Positions 1-8,956 are shown, numbered from the stretch's first letter. The stretch is 64,000 nucleotides of DNA from CALCKW01 sp033852095 (GCA_033852095.1 JAWSVD010000110.1:1-64000), one strand, 5' to 3'. Translations and numbers: made by a program. Notes: generated by a model from the letters alone, not told the origin.

Positions 1-929
1 TCCAACAACTCCTCCATGCCATCAAATAGTGGGTCTAGCGCAGCCCGCCCAGCGCCTTGTCGTTGCAGCAACTCCGCCTGTATTTGCAATAAAGTTCCGT
101 CACTGTATTGCTCATTCCCAGGGATTTGCAGCTCTCGCGCGAGCGAGATCATCTTTTGAACTTTTTCGTAATCGCCACTGATCAAATAACATTTAGCCAA
201 TATCAGCGGCGCCATCGGTCGATTTGCATCCATGATCCACTCGTGGCCAGCCAATAAATTGTCGAGCAACGGTTTAGCAACTGCGGCAGCAGCGCGATCC
301 TTCCCTGTCCCCACCAGACCATAGGCCACACCCCATTTCGACTGACTCATCGGCCGTGATCGATCAAATATTTCAGCTACATAATTGGCTTGCTGATAAA
401 AATACAGCGCGTCTTGCATTTTTCCGGCACGCCTGCAGACAACGGCCAAACGTGATATCAACACCCAGGCATCCATTAATTCCAGCTGCTCCGCAGCCAC
501 AGCAATCGCTCGATCTATCGATAAAAGCGCATCCATGGGCCGCCCCGATTCGGCGTATGCCCTGGCACGAGCGCTGTGGAAATTCAACGCGCTGCTGGAC
601 TCAGAATTGTCGATCTGTTCCACCAATCGGCTCATCTCAGCTAAACTGTTCGCTGAAGATATTTGCCAAAACAAGTTGTAACAGCACAATATAATTAGAT
701 TATTTTTTGTTTTCGGCTCAAAATACTCTCGCTCCAAAACCTCGAGAAGCTGGCGACGAATTTCGAACAATGGCACCGTGTCGCAATGCCAGAGCGGGCC
801 TAAATCGGACTCTTCCAGCACCAAAGAACCATTTCCTGCTCGCCGAATCAACTCACTGGTGACTGGATACAGAGCGGGTATATACGTTTGCCCCACCTTG
901 TTTCCGCTCACTTTTTGGCACCGGAACAT
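1..929 (-). CDS. TPR-repeat protein, N-terminal part (partial at left edge)
   Basis: The minus strand stays open from an ATG at 929 to the window edge (about 309 codons), so the C-terminus is missing. The translation is helical with TPR-like spacing: segments such as ALNFHSARARAYAESGRPMD, MQDALYFYQQANYVAE and LILAKCYLISGDYEKVQKMI show the small/large/aromatic pattern of TPR helices. No signal peptide or membrane segment is visible. A possible Shine-Dalgarno (CAGGG) lies 8 nt before ATG 929; four in-frame ATGs also occur upstream inside a 9-bp tandem repeat, so the start is uncertain. Such TPR arrays often precede a GGDEF or LuxR-type HTH output domain, but that part lies outside the window, so no function is assigned. 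Base composition is more AT-rich than the genes to the right. Confidence 0.7.
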   Translation of the reverse strand, partial: MFRCQKVSGNKVGQTYIPALYPVTSELIRRAGNGSLVLEESDLGPLWHCDTVPLFEIRRQLLEVLEREYFEPKTKNNLIILCCYNLFWQISSANSLAEMSRLVEQIDNSESSSALNFHSARARAYAESGRPMDALLSIDRAIAVAAEQLELMDAWVLISRLAVVCRRAGKMQDALYFYQQANYVAEIFDRSRPMSQSKWGVAYGLVGTGKDRAAAAVAKPLLDNLLAGHEWIMDANRPMAPLILAKCYLISGDYEKVQKMISLARELQIPGNEQYSDGTLLQIQAELLQRQGAGRAALDPLFDGMEELL

Positions 930-955
930 GCATAAAACCCTGACTAAATCAGATT

Positions 956-991
956 GCATTAATTGCATATATTGCATATATTGCATATATT
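956..991. repeat. 9-bp tandem repeat (GCATATATT) at the 5' end of the TPR gene
   Basis: Three perfect copies of GCATATATT (965-991) are preceded by one degenerate copy (956-964). On the minus strand each unit reads ATGCAATAT, giving ATGs in frame with the TPR gene. Because the unit is 9 bp, copy-number change would not shift the frame. It would change spacing in the leader, or the length of a Met-Gln-Tyr N-terminus. Confidence 0.8.
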
Positions 992-1261
992 GCAGTTTCA
1001 GGCAAGGTAACCGGATAACCTATTTCGGTAGTTCGATGCAAAGCAGCTTCACGACCCTGGGTTTGTGTCATTCGAACCGCCTCGGTTCAATGCTGAGGGA
1101 ATGCAATAGTTTGCACGGCAAAAGATGCCAATCGGAGCAGAATCTCGACATGCCCTAAAATCCCCGTGTGAAGGCAATACGAGCGCTCAGCCGTATTTTG
1201 ATAAGGCCTGTGTTCGAATTCCGCTAAAATCAGGCCTTCGACCACACAACAGCAGACACCC

Positions 1262-2458
1262 GTGAAAGCCCAACCCTGGCTAGACCCTCCACCCGCCACC
1301 GATTCACCCCACCAGGCCCTGGTACTGGGCGCCGGTATCGCCGGAGCGGCTGCGGCCCGCGCATTGGCCGAACGCGGTTGTGCGGTAACCGTGATGGATG
1401 CCGTTGGGCCGTCTGCTGGAGCCAGTGGCAACCCCGCGGCGGTGCTGCGACCGGTGTTGGCGCGTGACACCAGCGACCCGCTGTCGCTGTTCTACACCGA
1501 TGCTTTCGACGCTGCAGTAAAACGCATCAACACGCTGCGCGCGCAGGGCCACACACTGGCGGGTGCTTTCGAAGGCGTGCTGCAATGCCACCCGCAGGCG
1601 CAGGCCCTGCGCGGCCGCGCGGCACACAGCTACCTGAGCCTCGATGAAGTGCGAGCGCGCCTGGGACCGAGTGCCTGCAGCGACGGCGTCTGGTTCAACG
1701 ACGGAGGCTGGGTATGCCCGCCACACTACACGGCGGCCCTGCTGGACCACCCGCGCATTGAACTGATCCAGGGAGAGGTGGCGCGCTTGCAAGACAACGG
1801 CCTCAACTGGCACTTGCTGGCGACCGACGACACGCTGCTTGCCCGCGCCGACAACGTGGTGCTGGCCAGCGGTTGGCGCCTGCTGCAGATCGAGCAAACA
1901 GCGTCCCTGCCAATCAACCCCGTGGCCAGCCAACTGCTGCATTTCTGCGCCACGCACGCAAGCAAAGGCCCGCGCGTGCCCGTGGTGGGCGGTGGTACGC
2001 TGAGCCCCACCGCCGATGGCTGGATGGTGACCGCCGGCCATTGGCACGACAGCACCGAGGACGCTGTCGACCCCAGCCGCAACGCGGAGATACTGCAGCG
2101 CAGTGGCGCGCTCTGGCCCATGCCCGAAGACATCAAAGACGCTCTCATCCGCGCTGCGGTGCGCGCTACCAGCCGCGACTACCTGCCAATGGTCGGCGGC
2201 GTGCCCGACTTCGAACAGGCGGCCGCTGTCTACGATGATCTGCAACACGGCCGTGCTGCCCACCAATACCCAGGCACACCGCATCTGCGCGGCCTCTATG
2301 TGCTAGGCGCGCTGGGCGGGCGCGGCATCACCTCCGCGCAGCTATGCGCCGAGCTGCTCTGCGCTGTTTTCTACGGTGAGCCCCACCCCTGGCAAAGGGC
2401 GCTGCATCCGCTGCGTTTTTTGATCCGCACGCTAAAACGCGGCAAAAGCAGCGTTTAA
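1262..2458 (+). CDS. mnmC: FAD-dependent oxidoreductase, MnmC C-terminal-domain type
   Basis: A DAO-family flavoprotein of 398 residues. An N-terminal Rossmann motif (LGAGIAGAAAARAL, about residues 22-35) is followed by GASGNPAAVLRP (53-64), close to the GASGNPAG signature of the oxidoreductase half of MnmC, and later by SRDYLPMVGGVPD and a GALGGRG FAD-binding end. In bifunctional MnmC this domain converts cmnm5(s2)U34 in tRNA to nm5(s2)U, and a fused methyltransferase then makes mnm5. The methyltransferase domain is absent here and no separate one is adjacent. GTG 1262 is the first start that precedes the dinucleotide-binding motif. ribokinase follows after 54 nt. Family assignment is good; the exact substrate is inferred, and another DAO-family oxidase is possible. 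Confidence 0.7.
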   Translation: MKAQPWLDPPPATDSPHQALVLGAGIAGAAAARALAERGCAVTVMDAVGPSAGASGNPAAVLRPVLARDTSDPLSLFYTDAFDAAVKRINTLRAQGHTLAGAFEGVLQCHPQAQALRGRAAHSYLSLDEVRARLGPSACSDGVWFNDGGWVCPPHYTAALLDHPRIELIQGEVARLQDNGLNWHLLATDDTLLARADNVVLASGWRLLQIEQTASLPINPVASQLLHFCATHASKGPRVPVVGGGTLSPTADGWMVTAGHWHDSTEDAVDPSRNAEILQRSGALWPMPEDIKDALIRAAVRATSRDYLPMVGGVPDFEQAAAVYDDLQHGRAAHQYPGTPHLRGLYVLGALGGRGITSAQLCAELLCAVFYGEPHPWQRALHPLRFLIRTLKRGKSSV

Positions 2459-2512
2459 ACATCCCCAAGAAGCGCTATAGTTCTGGGCTAACGGCTCAGA
2501 GAACAGCGCACG

Positions 2513-3394
2513 ATGATCATCAACTTTGGCTCAATCAACATAGACCACGTGTACCAGGTGCCGCACCTGGTGGCACCTGGCGAAACCCTGGCCGCCACCG
2601 ACTACGCCCGCCACTTGGGCGGCAAAGGCGCCAACCAATCCCTGGCCATTGGCCGTGCGGGCGCGGCGGTGCAACACGTGGGTGCAGTGAACCACGGCGA
2701 CGACTGGACCCTTGAAATCCTGCGTGATGCGGCGGTCGATACCCAGCACGTGGCAAAGCTGGACGCCCCCACCGGTCACGCTTTGATCAGCGTCGACCAG
2801 CACGGCGAGAACAGCATATTGATCGTGGCCGGAGCCAACGCCCTGCTCGACGGCGAGCAGATAGACCGAGCCCTGAGTGGCGCCGAGCCCGGCGATTGGG
2901 TCTTGTTGCAACACGAGACCAATGCGGTCTGCGAGATTGCCATGCGCGCCAAACGGCACGGCCTGCAGGTGGCTTTTAACCCGGCCCCCTTTGATGCCGA
3001 GGCGGTGCTGACGATTTTGGCCCAGGTGGATCTGTTGATCGTGAACGAAACCGAGGCCGAGCAACTGCAGCAGGCGCTGGGCGGCGAGGCACCACAGGTG
3101 CCGCAATTGCTGACCACCCTCGGTGCGCGCGGCGCGCGACTGACCACCGCAGCGGGCTCCGTCGACGCCACGCCCTTTGCGGTGGAAGCGCGTGATACCA
3201 CCGCCGCCGGCGATACCTTCATCGGCTATTTCTTGGCGGGCCGCGCACTCGGCCTGGACGATGCAACCGCCCTGCGCCGCGCCTCTGCAGCCGCCGCGCT
3301 CAGTGTGACCGTGGCGGGTGCCAATGAAAGCATCCCCTGCGCCGATCAAGTCGATCGTTTTCTCGCCTCCAGCTCCGGAACAGCCCATGACTAA
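2513..3394 (+). CDS. rbsK: Ribokinase (PfkB family)
   Basis: The 293-residue length is typical for a ribokinase. It opens with INFGSINIDHVYQVPHLVAPGET, has the substrate-binding GGKGANQ at about 36-42, and ends with the PfkB signature DTTAAGDTF (228-236) in which Asp234 is the catalytic base. It phosphorylates D-ribose to ribose 5-phosphate in the cytoplasm. The stop overlaps the nucleoside hydrolase start by 8 nt, so the two are almost certainly co-translated. The hydrolase frees ribose from nucleosides and this kinase returns it to central metabolism. No ribose transporter or RbsR regulator is next to it, which fits salvage rather than ribose uptake. A related PfkB sugar kinase cannot be fully excluded. 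Confidence 0.88.
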   Translation: MIINFGSINIDHVYQVPHLVAPGETLAATDYARHLGGKGANQSLAIGRAGAAVQHVGAVNHGDDWTLEILRDAAVDTQHVAKLDAPTGHALISVDQHGENSILIVAGANALLDGEQIDRALSGAEPGDWVLLQHETNAVCEIAMRAKRHGLQVAFNPAPFDAEAVLTILAQVDLLIVNETEAEQLQQALGGEAPQVPQLLTTLGARGARLTTAAGSVDATPFAVEARDTTAAGDTFIGYFLAGRALGLDDATALRRASAAAALSVTVAGANESIPCADQVDRFLASSSGTAHD

Positions 3395-4337
3395 AAAAAT
3401 CATCATTGACACCGACCCCGGTATCGACGACGCGCTCGCCATTATCTTTGCGGCGCACCACCCCGACATCGAACTGCTGGGCCTGACGTGTGTCTTCGGC
3501 AATGTCTCGGTGCAGCTGGCCACTGCCAATGCCCTGCGCCTGGTCGAATTGCTGGGCCAAGACATCCCGGTCAGCACAGGTGCCGCCACCCCGCTGAGCA
3601 TCGTGCCGCACGAGCACCCGGATTTTGTGCACGGCAAAAACGGCTTTGGCGAAGTTGAGAGCCCCGAGCCCAGCGGTCAGGCCATCGCCGCGACGGCCGC
3701 CGAATTCATTGTTGAGCAGGTGCGTGCCGCGCCCGGCGAAATCTGGCTAGTGCCCATTGGCCCACTCACCAATATCGCGCTGGCGCTGCAAATGGCCCCC
3801 GACATCGCCGAGAAGGTAGCGGGCGTGGTGCTGATGGGTGGCGCGGCCATTGAGCCTGGCAACGTAACACCGGTGGCGGAGGCCAACATCTGGAACGACC
3901 CCCACGCGGCGGAGCAGGTCTTTGCCGCCAGCTGGCCGGTGACCATGGTCGGCTTGGACGCCACGCACAAGACAACCTTGGACCAGAGCTTTTTTGACCA
4001 GGCCCAGGCCGGCGCCCCGCAGCAAGGCGGTTTTCTCAACCGCATCCACCAGTTCTACCTGGATTTTTACGCCACCCGCTTCAACGAGCGCACCTGCGCC
4101 GCGCACGACGCCCTAGCCGTGCTGACCGTGGTGGCCGAAGAGCTGGTCAATTTTGAGGCAGGCGCTGTTGCGGTCAGCTGTGATGGCATCTGCACGGGTC
4201 AGACATTATTCGCACCGGGCGACAAATACAATCACGACCCCTTCTGGAACGCCCGCCCCAGGCACCGCGTGGCCATGAATGTCGATGCCCCGGCTGTGCG
4301 CAAGTTGTTGCTTGATACCTTGGCAAAGGCTGATTAG
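3387..4337 (+). CDS. Inosine-uridine preferring nucleoside hydrolase
   Basis: A 316-residue IUNH-family protein. The calcium-binding signature DTDPGIDDA lies at residues 8-16, with further family motifs VLMGGA, EANIWNDPHAAEQVF and the C-terminal HDALAVL. It hydrolyses the N-glycosidic bond of ribonucleosides to base plus ribose. The start at ATG 3387 puts DTDPGIDD at its usual place close to the N-terminus; starts further upstream would add residues that only shadow the ribokinase frame. The 8-nt overlap with rbsK indicates one operon for nucleoside salvage. The preferred nucleoside cannot be told from sequence. Confidence 0.9.
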   Translation: MTKKIIIDTDPGIDDALAIIFAAHHPDIELLGLTCVFGNVSVQLATANALRLVELLGQDIPVSTGAATPLSIVPHEHPDFVHGKNGFGEVESPEPSGQAIAATAAEFIVEQVRAAPGEIWLVPIGPLTNIALALQMAPDIAEKVAGVVLMGGAAIEPGNVTPVAEANIWNDPHAAEQVFAASWPVTMVGLDATHKTTLDQSFFDQAQAGAPQQGGFLNRIHQFYLDFYATRFNERTCAAHDALAVLTVVAEELVNFEAGAVAVSCDGICTGQTLFAPGDKYNHDPFWNARPRHRVAMNVDAPAVRKLLLDTLAKAD

Positions 4338-4351
4338 ACAGCTTTGAAAAT

Positions 4352-4400
4352 CACCCACGGTGACGTGCTTGAACAAGCACTCAGTCGGTGGGGTGTTTTT
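4352..4400 (+). terminator. Rho-independent-type terminator after the nucleoside hydrolase
   Basis: Nested hairpin: an inner perfect stem GTGCTTG/CAAGCAC (4365-4371 and 4374-4380) inside an outer pairing of CACCCAC (4352-4358) with GTGGGGTG (4388-4395), followed by five T. It lies 15 nt past the hydrolase stop and would end the mnmC/rbsK/hydrolase transcript. Confidence 0.65.
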
Positions 4401-4500
4401 GTGGGTGGGCCTTCAGGCTTACAACGGCGTGCACAGACAGCACGATGTCCGAATAAATTCGATCCTACAAGCGCCGCGCTGGGTGATCGCGGCGCAAAAC

Positions 4501-4922
4501 TGTAGGGCGAATAAGCGCAGCGCATCCGCGTTGCTCGGTGCATATTTTCGGCATAGCTCGAAATCGGCCAGCAAAAACGACTTGGCCTCGGTGCATGAGG
4601 CGAGATCAAGTTGCTGCGCAACCCGGATACCGCTCCGCTATTTCCGGGCTACACCGGCCCAACATTGGCGATGCCCGCAATATCACCGATATATGCAAAA
4701 TCCCCGCACCCGTAGCGCGTCATGGAGCGCAGCGGAATCCGCGTCACGCGGTGTGATATTGCGGGGCAAGCCGCCGATGCGCCTGCGGCTTATCGCCCCT
4801 ACAATGTCCGCACTGGGCAAGATCATCGCAGAATCCGTAGGGCGACATAAGCGCAGCGCATCCGCATGTCACGGTGCGAGATTGCAGGGCACGCCGCCGA
4901 TGCGCCTGCGGCTTATTGGCCC
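4501..4922. repeat. Cluster of four REP/BIME-like extragenic repeats
   Basis: A unit of about 28 bp related to GTAGGGCG-ATAAGCGCAGCGCATCCGC occurs four times: plus orientation at 4501-4530 and 4836-4865, and inverted at 4773-4803 and 4894-4922. The alternating orientation gives two head-to-head pairs. Spacers share further similarity (a GTGxGATATTGCGGGGC-like segment before the inverted copies). The last copy runs into the 3' end of the hydrolase gene and carries its stop codon. The remaining 4401-4912 sequence contains no convincing gene. Confidence 0.75.
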
Positions 4923-6481
4923 TTCAAGCTCCGAGTTGGATGATCCTGGCGCCGGGCAAAACCCAACAGCAACAGCAGATAGAGCGCCGCACCGCCGCCG
5001 CTTGCGCTGGATTCGCCTGGCACTTCGTCATCCCTCGGCTCACTGTCTGCAGGTGCTTCTCCATCTGCTTCAGGCCTCACGTCGCCTGAATCACCACCTT
5101 CAGCTGGCTGTTGCACGGTGGCGAGCCAGTCATAGGCTCGCTGCAGCTCATGCTCCACGGCCACCGCGGAGATCAGATCCCCCGCTTTGCAACCCAGGCC
5201 CAGCGCGCAGACTTCCAGCGCGTGCTGCGCGCCGTCGATCAAGACAAGCTCGCGGTTATTGCCGCAGCTCACCCGCTCCACCCGTCCATCGACCACGCCA
5301 TGAGCACGCCCACCTTTGATTGCCTCACACAGGCCCGCGCTCTGATTGGGCAGCACCAGATCATCGTCCCGCCCGTGGATGATGCGCAGCGGCGGCACCG
5401 CCACACCATCCCGCACCTGTTGCGCGGGGCTGAGCGCTTTTAAACGCGCGGGGATATCGCCCCACTGCGCCTGCGGCAGGTCCAGAAAACGCTCCAGAAT
5501 CGTCACGCCACGGGCATTGCTGTAGCTGCCGTCTTGCAAGTTGGCGACAAATCCGGCCACGTCCGTGGGCGGGTACATCAGCAGCGCGGCGTCTATGTCA
5601 GCGGCGCGGCTCACGGCCAGCGAGCTGGCGAGGTAGCCCCCCGCCGACTGACCGAACAGGGCAACAGGTGCGGCGTCGGCCCCGTAATCGGCGCCGTGCG
5701 CCAACACCCAATCGAGCGCAGCCTGGGCGTCGTCGATCAAATCCTCGGCGACGAAACCTCTACAAGCCTCGGGCCCGTCCTTATCCCCCACCAGACGGTA
5801 AAAGGGCACAAACACCACCATGCCGCGGCTGGTAAAATGCGCCACCAAAGATTCCAGTCCGACAAATCCGCCGCCGCGCTGGGACCAGCTACCGCCGTGG
5901 AAAGCCAACAGCGGCCGCAGCCCCGTAGCACCTGGCTGCGGCGTGTACACCCGCATCTCCAGTGAGCAGAGCCCACGATCACTCTGGGTCTCGCGGTAGC
6001 TCAGCGAGCCCAAGTAGGGCTGCTGCGTATGGGCATCAAAGCGCGGCAGGGTAATCGCCAGACGCGGCCCCGGGGTGAGCAGCCACTCAGTCACCTCGCT
6101 GGCGAGCTGACTGCCGTCGCCCAGTCGCAGCTTGTCGGTGCTGCTCAGGCAAAATTCGGCCAGCGATTGCTCGCGCAGCTGCACCGGATAGCTGCAGCGA
6201 TCATCGCCGAACTGGCTTTGCTGCAGCGATGCCGCCACGCGGCACTGCCCATCCGCCATGGTGTAGAGCGCTTGCTGTGGCAGATCCTGCAGGTAGACAC
6301 TGCCGAGCTGACAGGCGAGCAGGCTGCCCAAGAGATCCTTCAGAGCGTCTTCGTCCCCACCGTCTTGCGCAGCGCGGGCACTGCTGGTGTCGGATGCCGC
6401 TGGCAGTGCAGCACTGTCCGCAACCGCCGCGCCGCTCAGTGCGGCGAGAAAGAGACAGCACAGCCTAAGTTTAAATCGCAT
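4913..6481 (-). CDS. Secreted alpha/beta hydrolase with GlyGly-CTERM tail
   Basis: A 522-residue exported serine hydrolase. It has an N-terminal signal peptide (MRFKLRLCCLFLAALSGAAVA), an HSL/BD-FAE-like fold with oxyanion motif HGG (195-197), nucleophile elbow GQSAGG (Ser279), a likely acid in HGRDDD (372-374) and His420 in DGAQHALEV. After an acidic Pro/Asp/Glu linker (460-493) comes SASGGG, a hydrophobic stretch ALYLLLLLGFA and an Arg-Arg pair (510-511), the layout of a GlyGly-CTERM sorting signal that is cut by rhombosortase. Several extra cysteines suggest disulfides, consistent with export. Substrate unknown (carboxylesterase or lipase-like). The final codons and stop lie in an extragenic repeat. 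It is monocistronic, diverging from the MATE gene across a 246-nt gap. Confidence 0.85.
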   Translation of the reverse strand: MRFKLRLCCLFLAALSGAAVADSAALPAASDTSSARAAQDGGDEDALKDLLGSLLACQLGSVYLQDLPQQALYTMADGQCRVAASLQQSQFGDDRCSYPVQLREQSLAEFCLSSTDKLRLGDGSQLASEVTEWLLTPGPRLAITLPRFDAHTQQPYLGSLSYRETQSDRGLCSLEMRVYTPQPGATGLRPLLAFHGGSWSQRGGGFVGLESLVAHFTSRGMVVFVPFYRLVGDKDGPEACRGFVAEDLIDDAQAALDWVLAHGADYGADAAPVALFGQSAGGYLASSLAVSRAADIDAALLMYPPTDVAGFVANLQDGSYSNARGVTILERFLDLPQAQWGDIPARLKALSPAQQVRDGVAVPPLRIIHGRDDDLVLPNQSAGLCEAIKGGRAHGVVDGRVERVSCGNNRELVLIDGAQHALEVCALGLGCKAGDLISAVAVEHELQRAYDWLATVQQPAEGGDSGDVRPEADGEAPADSEPRDDEVPGESSASGGGAALYLLLLLGFARRQDHPTRSLKGQ

Positions 6482-6727
6482 CGATAATTTTCCGGCGCTG
6501 CCAGTTTAAATGCAGCTTTTGATGGGCGGGAAACAGTGTGACAGCCAGCGGCGCAGCGCTACCAGCCCGCGTCTGTCAGCGTCGGCCCCTAGCTTGCCCC
6601 GCAGTCAGACCGCACTCAAGTGACAGGCTTGAAAAATCGATCTATTTGGCGTTGAAAATATCACACAGGCGACGCGCAAAGTTGATAGTCTCAGCGCTCT
6701 GCACAAGGCCACAGGAGGAGTACAAAC

Positions 6728-8101
6728 ATGACACTGCATATGCCGCGGGTGCTGCGTATCGAACTGAGACGTTTGCTCGCCCTCGCCACCCCACTGATCG
6801 GCGCGCAACTGCTGCAGATGGGCAACGGATTGGTGGACACATTGGTCGCCGGCAGGCTCGGCCGCGACGCGCTGGCAGCGGCGGGCATAGGTGCTGCGGT
6901 GTGGTTTATTGTCGCCCTGTCTTGCATCGGCCTGCTCGCCAGCTTGTCACCGGTGATCGCGCAGATGCGCGGCCAGGGCCGGCAACTGGAGATCGGCGGC
7001 GTGATCCGCCAGGGCCTGTGGCTGGCGTGCATCTGGGGTTTTGTTTCACTGTTGCTGGTGTGGCTGCTGGGCCGCTCGCTGGTGGCGCTCGGCATCTCCC
7101 CCGATCTGGTGCCGTCCATTCACGCCTATCTGCACGCCGCCGCCTGGGGCCTGCCCGCCATGGCGCTGCTGATGGCCGCCCGCGGCGTGTGTGAGGCCGC
7201 CGGTCGCACCCGCCCCGTGTTGCTGGTGCAGTTGCTGGGCCTGGTGGTTAATATCATCGGCGATTTGGGACTGGGACTGGGCTGGTTCGGTCTGCCCGCA
7301 CTTGGCTTGCAGGGCATCGGCTGGAGCACCACCGCGGTGATGATTTGCATGGCCGCCGCGCTGTTGTTTCTGCTCTCGCAGCCGGGCTTTCAGCGCTTTA
7401 AAATCTACAGCCAATGGGATTGGCCGAAATGGGCAACGCTTAACATGCTGCTCGGCCTGTCGATTCCCATTTGCCTGGCCCTGTTGTTCGAGGCGGGTCT
7501 GTTCACCGCCACCGCCATCCAGATGGGGGTGCTGGGCGCCCTGCCTGCCGGTGCGCACAACATCGCTATTGGCGTGACCTCATTTTGTTATATGTTGCCG
7601 CTGGGTTTGTCCGCTGCGCTGACCGCGCGCATAGGGCAAGCTTTTGGCCGCGGCTCGCTGGCCAGCGTGCGACTGCGCATCAACGCCGGCGTCATTGCGG
7701 TGATTGTCATGGCCAGCTCGACGGCGCTGCTGCTGGTGTTGTTCCGGCACGCCGTGCCCAGCCTCTACACCGATGATGTGCCGGTGCAACAGCTGGCCGC
7801 GCAGATGCTGATTTTCTCGGCGATATTCCAGCTCTCCGACGGGCTGCAAGCCACCTTTTTCGGTGCGCTGCGTGGCCTGCAAGACACCCGCGTGCCGATG
7901 CTGATCAACGCCTTTTCCTATTGGGTGATCGCCTTCGGCCTGGGTTTTTATCTGGCGCACTACACCTCGGTCGGTGCTTTTGGGCTGTGGATCGGTCTGG
8001 TGGTCGGGCTCAGCCTCAGCTCCTTCTTCCTCTTTTTGCGGCTGCGGGTGGTCTTGCGCCAACAACAGCAGCTCTTACAAACGGATAATTCCCCGGCATG
8101 A
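6728..8101 (+). CDS. MATE family efflux transporter (NorM-like)
   Basis: A 457-residue inner-membrane protein with twelve predicted hydrophobic segments in two homologous halves. It begins LLALATPLIGAQLLQMGNGLVDTLVAGRLG, typical of the NorM branch, and contains the paired AAGxG and ALPAGAHN-type segments. MATE pumps of this branch export cationic drugs, dyes and metabolites in exchange for Na+ or H+. A strong Shine-Dalgarno AGGAGG sits 9 nt before the ATG. The stop overlaps the next start (ATGA), linking it to the GGCT-like gene. Substrate cannot be predicted. Confidence 0.9.
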   Translation: MTLHMPRVLRIELRRLLALATPLIGAQLLQMGNGLVDTLVAGRLGRDALAAAGIGAAVWFIVALSCIGLLASLSPVIAQMRGQGRQLEIGGVIRQGLWLACIWGFVSLLLVWLLGRSLVALGISPDLVPSIHAYLHAAAWGLPAMALLMAARGVCEAAGRTRPVLLVQLLGLVVNIIGDLGLGLGWFGLPALGLQGIGWSTTAVMICMAAALLFLLSQPGFQRFKIYSQWDWPKWATLNMLLGLSIPICLALLFEAGLFTATAIQMGVLGALPAGAHNIAIGVTSFCYMLPLGLSAALTARIGQAFGRGSLASVRLRINAGVIAVIVMASSTALLLVLFRHAVPSLYTDDVPVQQLAAQMLIFSAIFQLSDGLQATFFGALRGLQDTRVPMLINAFSYWVIAFGLGFYLAHYTSVGAFGLWIGLVVGLSLSSFFLFLRLRVVLRQQQQLLQTDNSPA

Positions 8102-8655
8102 GCACGCCCTATTATTTTGGTTTTGGCTCACTGGTCAATGAACACACCCTGCCGCCGGGCACCCGCTGGCAGCGGGCGACACTCAGCGGCTGGCGCCGCA
8201 GCTGGCAACACCCGATCCCCGGCGATCACCCCTGGGCGGCGATGAACGTGATCCCCGACGCCAGCGCAGAGATCGACGGCCTGCTGGTGGTCGGTGGGCC
8301 GCACATCGACGATTACCTGCTGCAGCGAGAATCGGGCTACCGCTCGATTGCGCTGCAATACGATCAACTGACGCTAGACAGCGCGCTGCCCGCTGACGCT
8401 CGGCCCTGCCTGTGGGTCAGCAAGCAGGCCGAGCACAACACCTTGCCGCTGTCCTTGATGCAGAGCTACGTGGACGTGGTGGTGACGGGTTATCTGCGCA
8501 ATTTTGGCCCCGCCGGGCTGCAGCGCTTTATCAGCAGCACCGACAACTGGCAGCTTCCACGGTACAATGACCGTGAGGCGCCGCGCTACCCGCGCTCGAT
8601 TCACCTCAGTGAGCGGGAACGCGCCGCCCTAGACGCGCTGTTACCCGCGCCTTGA
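8098..8655 (+). CDS. Gamma-glutamylcyclotransferase-like (GGCT fold) protein
   Basis: A 185-residue cytoplasmic protein whose N-terminus YYFGFGSLVN matches the YFAYGSNL phosphate/substrate loop of the GGCT/ChaC/AIG2 superfamily. A glutamate in INGLL-like context (AEIDGLLVV, about residue 58-66) and YRSIALQY follow in the order expected for the fold. Enzymes of this fold release 5-oxoproline from gamma-glutamyl compounds or act on related amides. It is translationally coupled to the MATE gene by ATGA. Specific substrate not assignable. Confidence 0.65.
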   Translation: MSTPYYFGFGSLVNEHTLPPGTRWQRATLSGWRRSWQHPIPGDHPWAAMNVIPDASAEIDGLLVVGGPHIDDYLLQRESGYRSIALQYDQLTLDSALPADARPCLWVSKQAEHNTLPLSLMQSYVDVVVTGYLRNFGPAGLQRFISSTDNWQLPRYNDREAPRYPRSIHLSERERAALDALLPAP

Positions 8656-8677
8656 CCCACCCCAGAGCGAGCTGACG

Positions 8678-8956
8678 ATGTTGCGATTATTCAAAACCCT
8701 GGGGCCCTTTGGCTTTGCGCTGGTGGGCATAATGTCGGCCCTGCTGGTGGCGAGATTGACGGGCTCTCGCGGCAGCGACTTGGTGCTGCACGCCTTCATC
8801 GCCATTCCCGGCAGCTTGTTTGGGCTCTTCGTGCACGACATGATGGACAACACACTGGGCATGGGCAATCTGGAAAGTGCACTGCTGGTGGTTGCCTGCA
8901 CCACGGGCGTTATTGCTGGTGCACTGAACGCACTTTGGCTGCAACGACGCGATTGA
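8678..8956 (+). CDS. Small membrane protein, unknown function
   Basis: A 92-residue protein with three hydrophobic segments (about 9-27, 37-54 and 65-84) and charged ends (MLRLFK, LQRRD). It starts 22 nt after the GGCT-like gene and so probably shares its transcript. I do not recognise the family. It resembles small integral membrane proteins sitting at the end of transporter operons. Confidence 0.6.
   Translation: MLRLFKTLGPFGFALVGIMSALLVARLTGSRGSDLVLHAFIAIPGSLFGLFVHDMMDNTLGMGNLESALLVVACTTGVIAGALNALWLQRRD

Noticed and set aside
956..991. Short tandem repeats as a CRISPR array
   Set aside because: Units are 9 bp and directly abutting, without spacers.
1304..3637. Long minus-strand frames opposite the mnmC-type, rbsK and nucleoside hydrolase genes
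   Set aside because: Composition is that of antisense shadows (Val/His/Gln/Arg rich); the plus-strand genes are clearly supported by motifs.
4360..5319. A 319-codon plus-strand frame across the repeat cluster and the hydrolase 3' end
   Set aside because: It reads through the REP-like repeats and antisense to the hydrolase; the product is Arg/Ala/Ser-rich without motifs.
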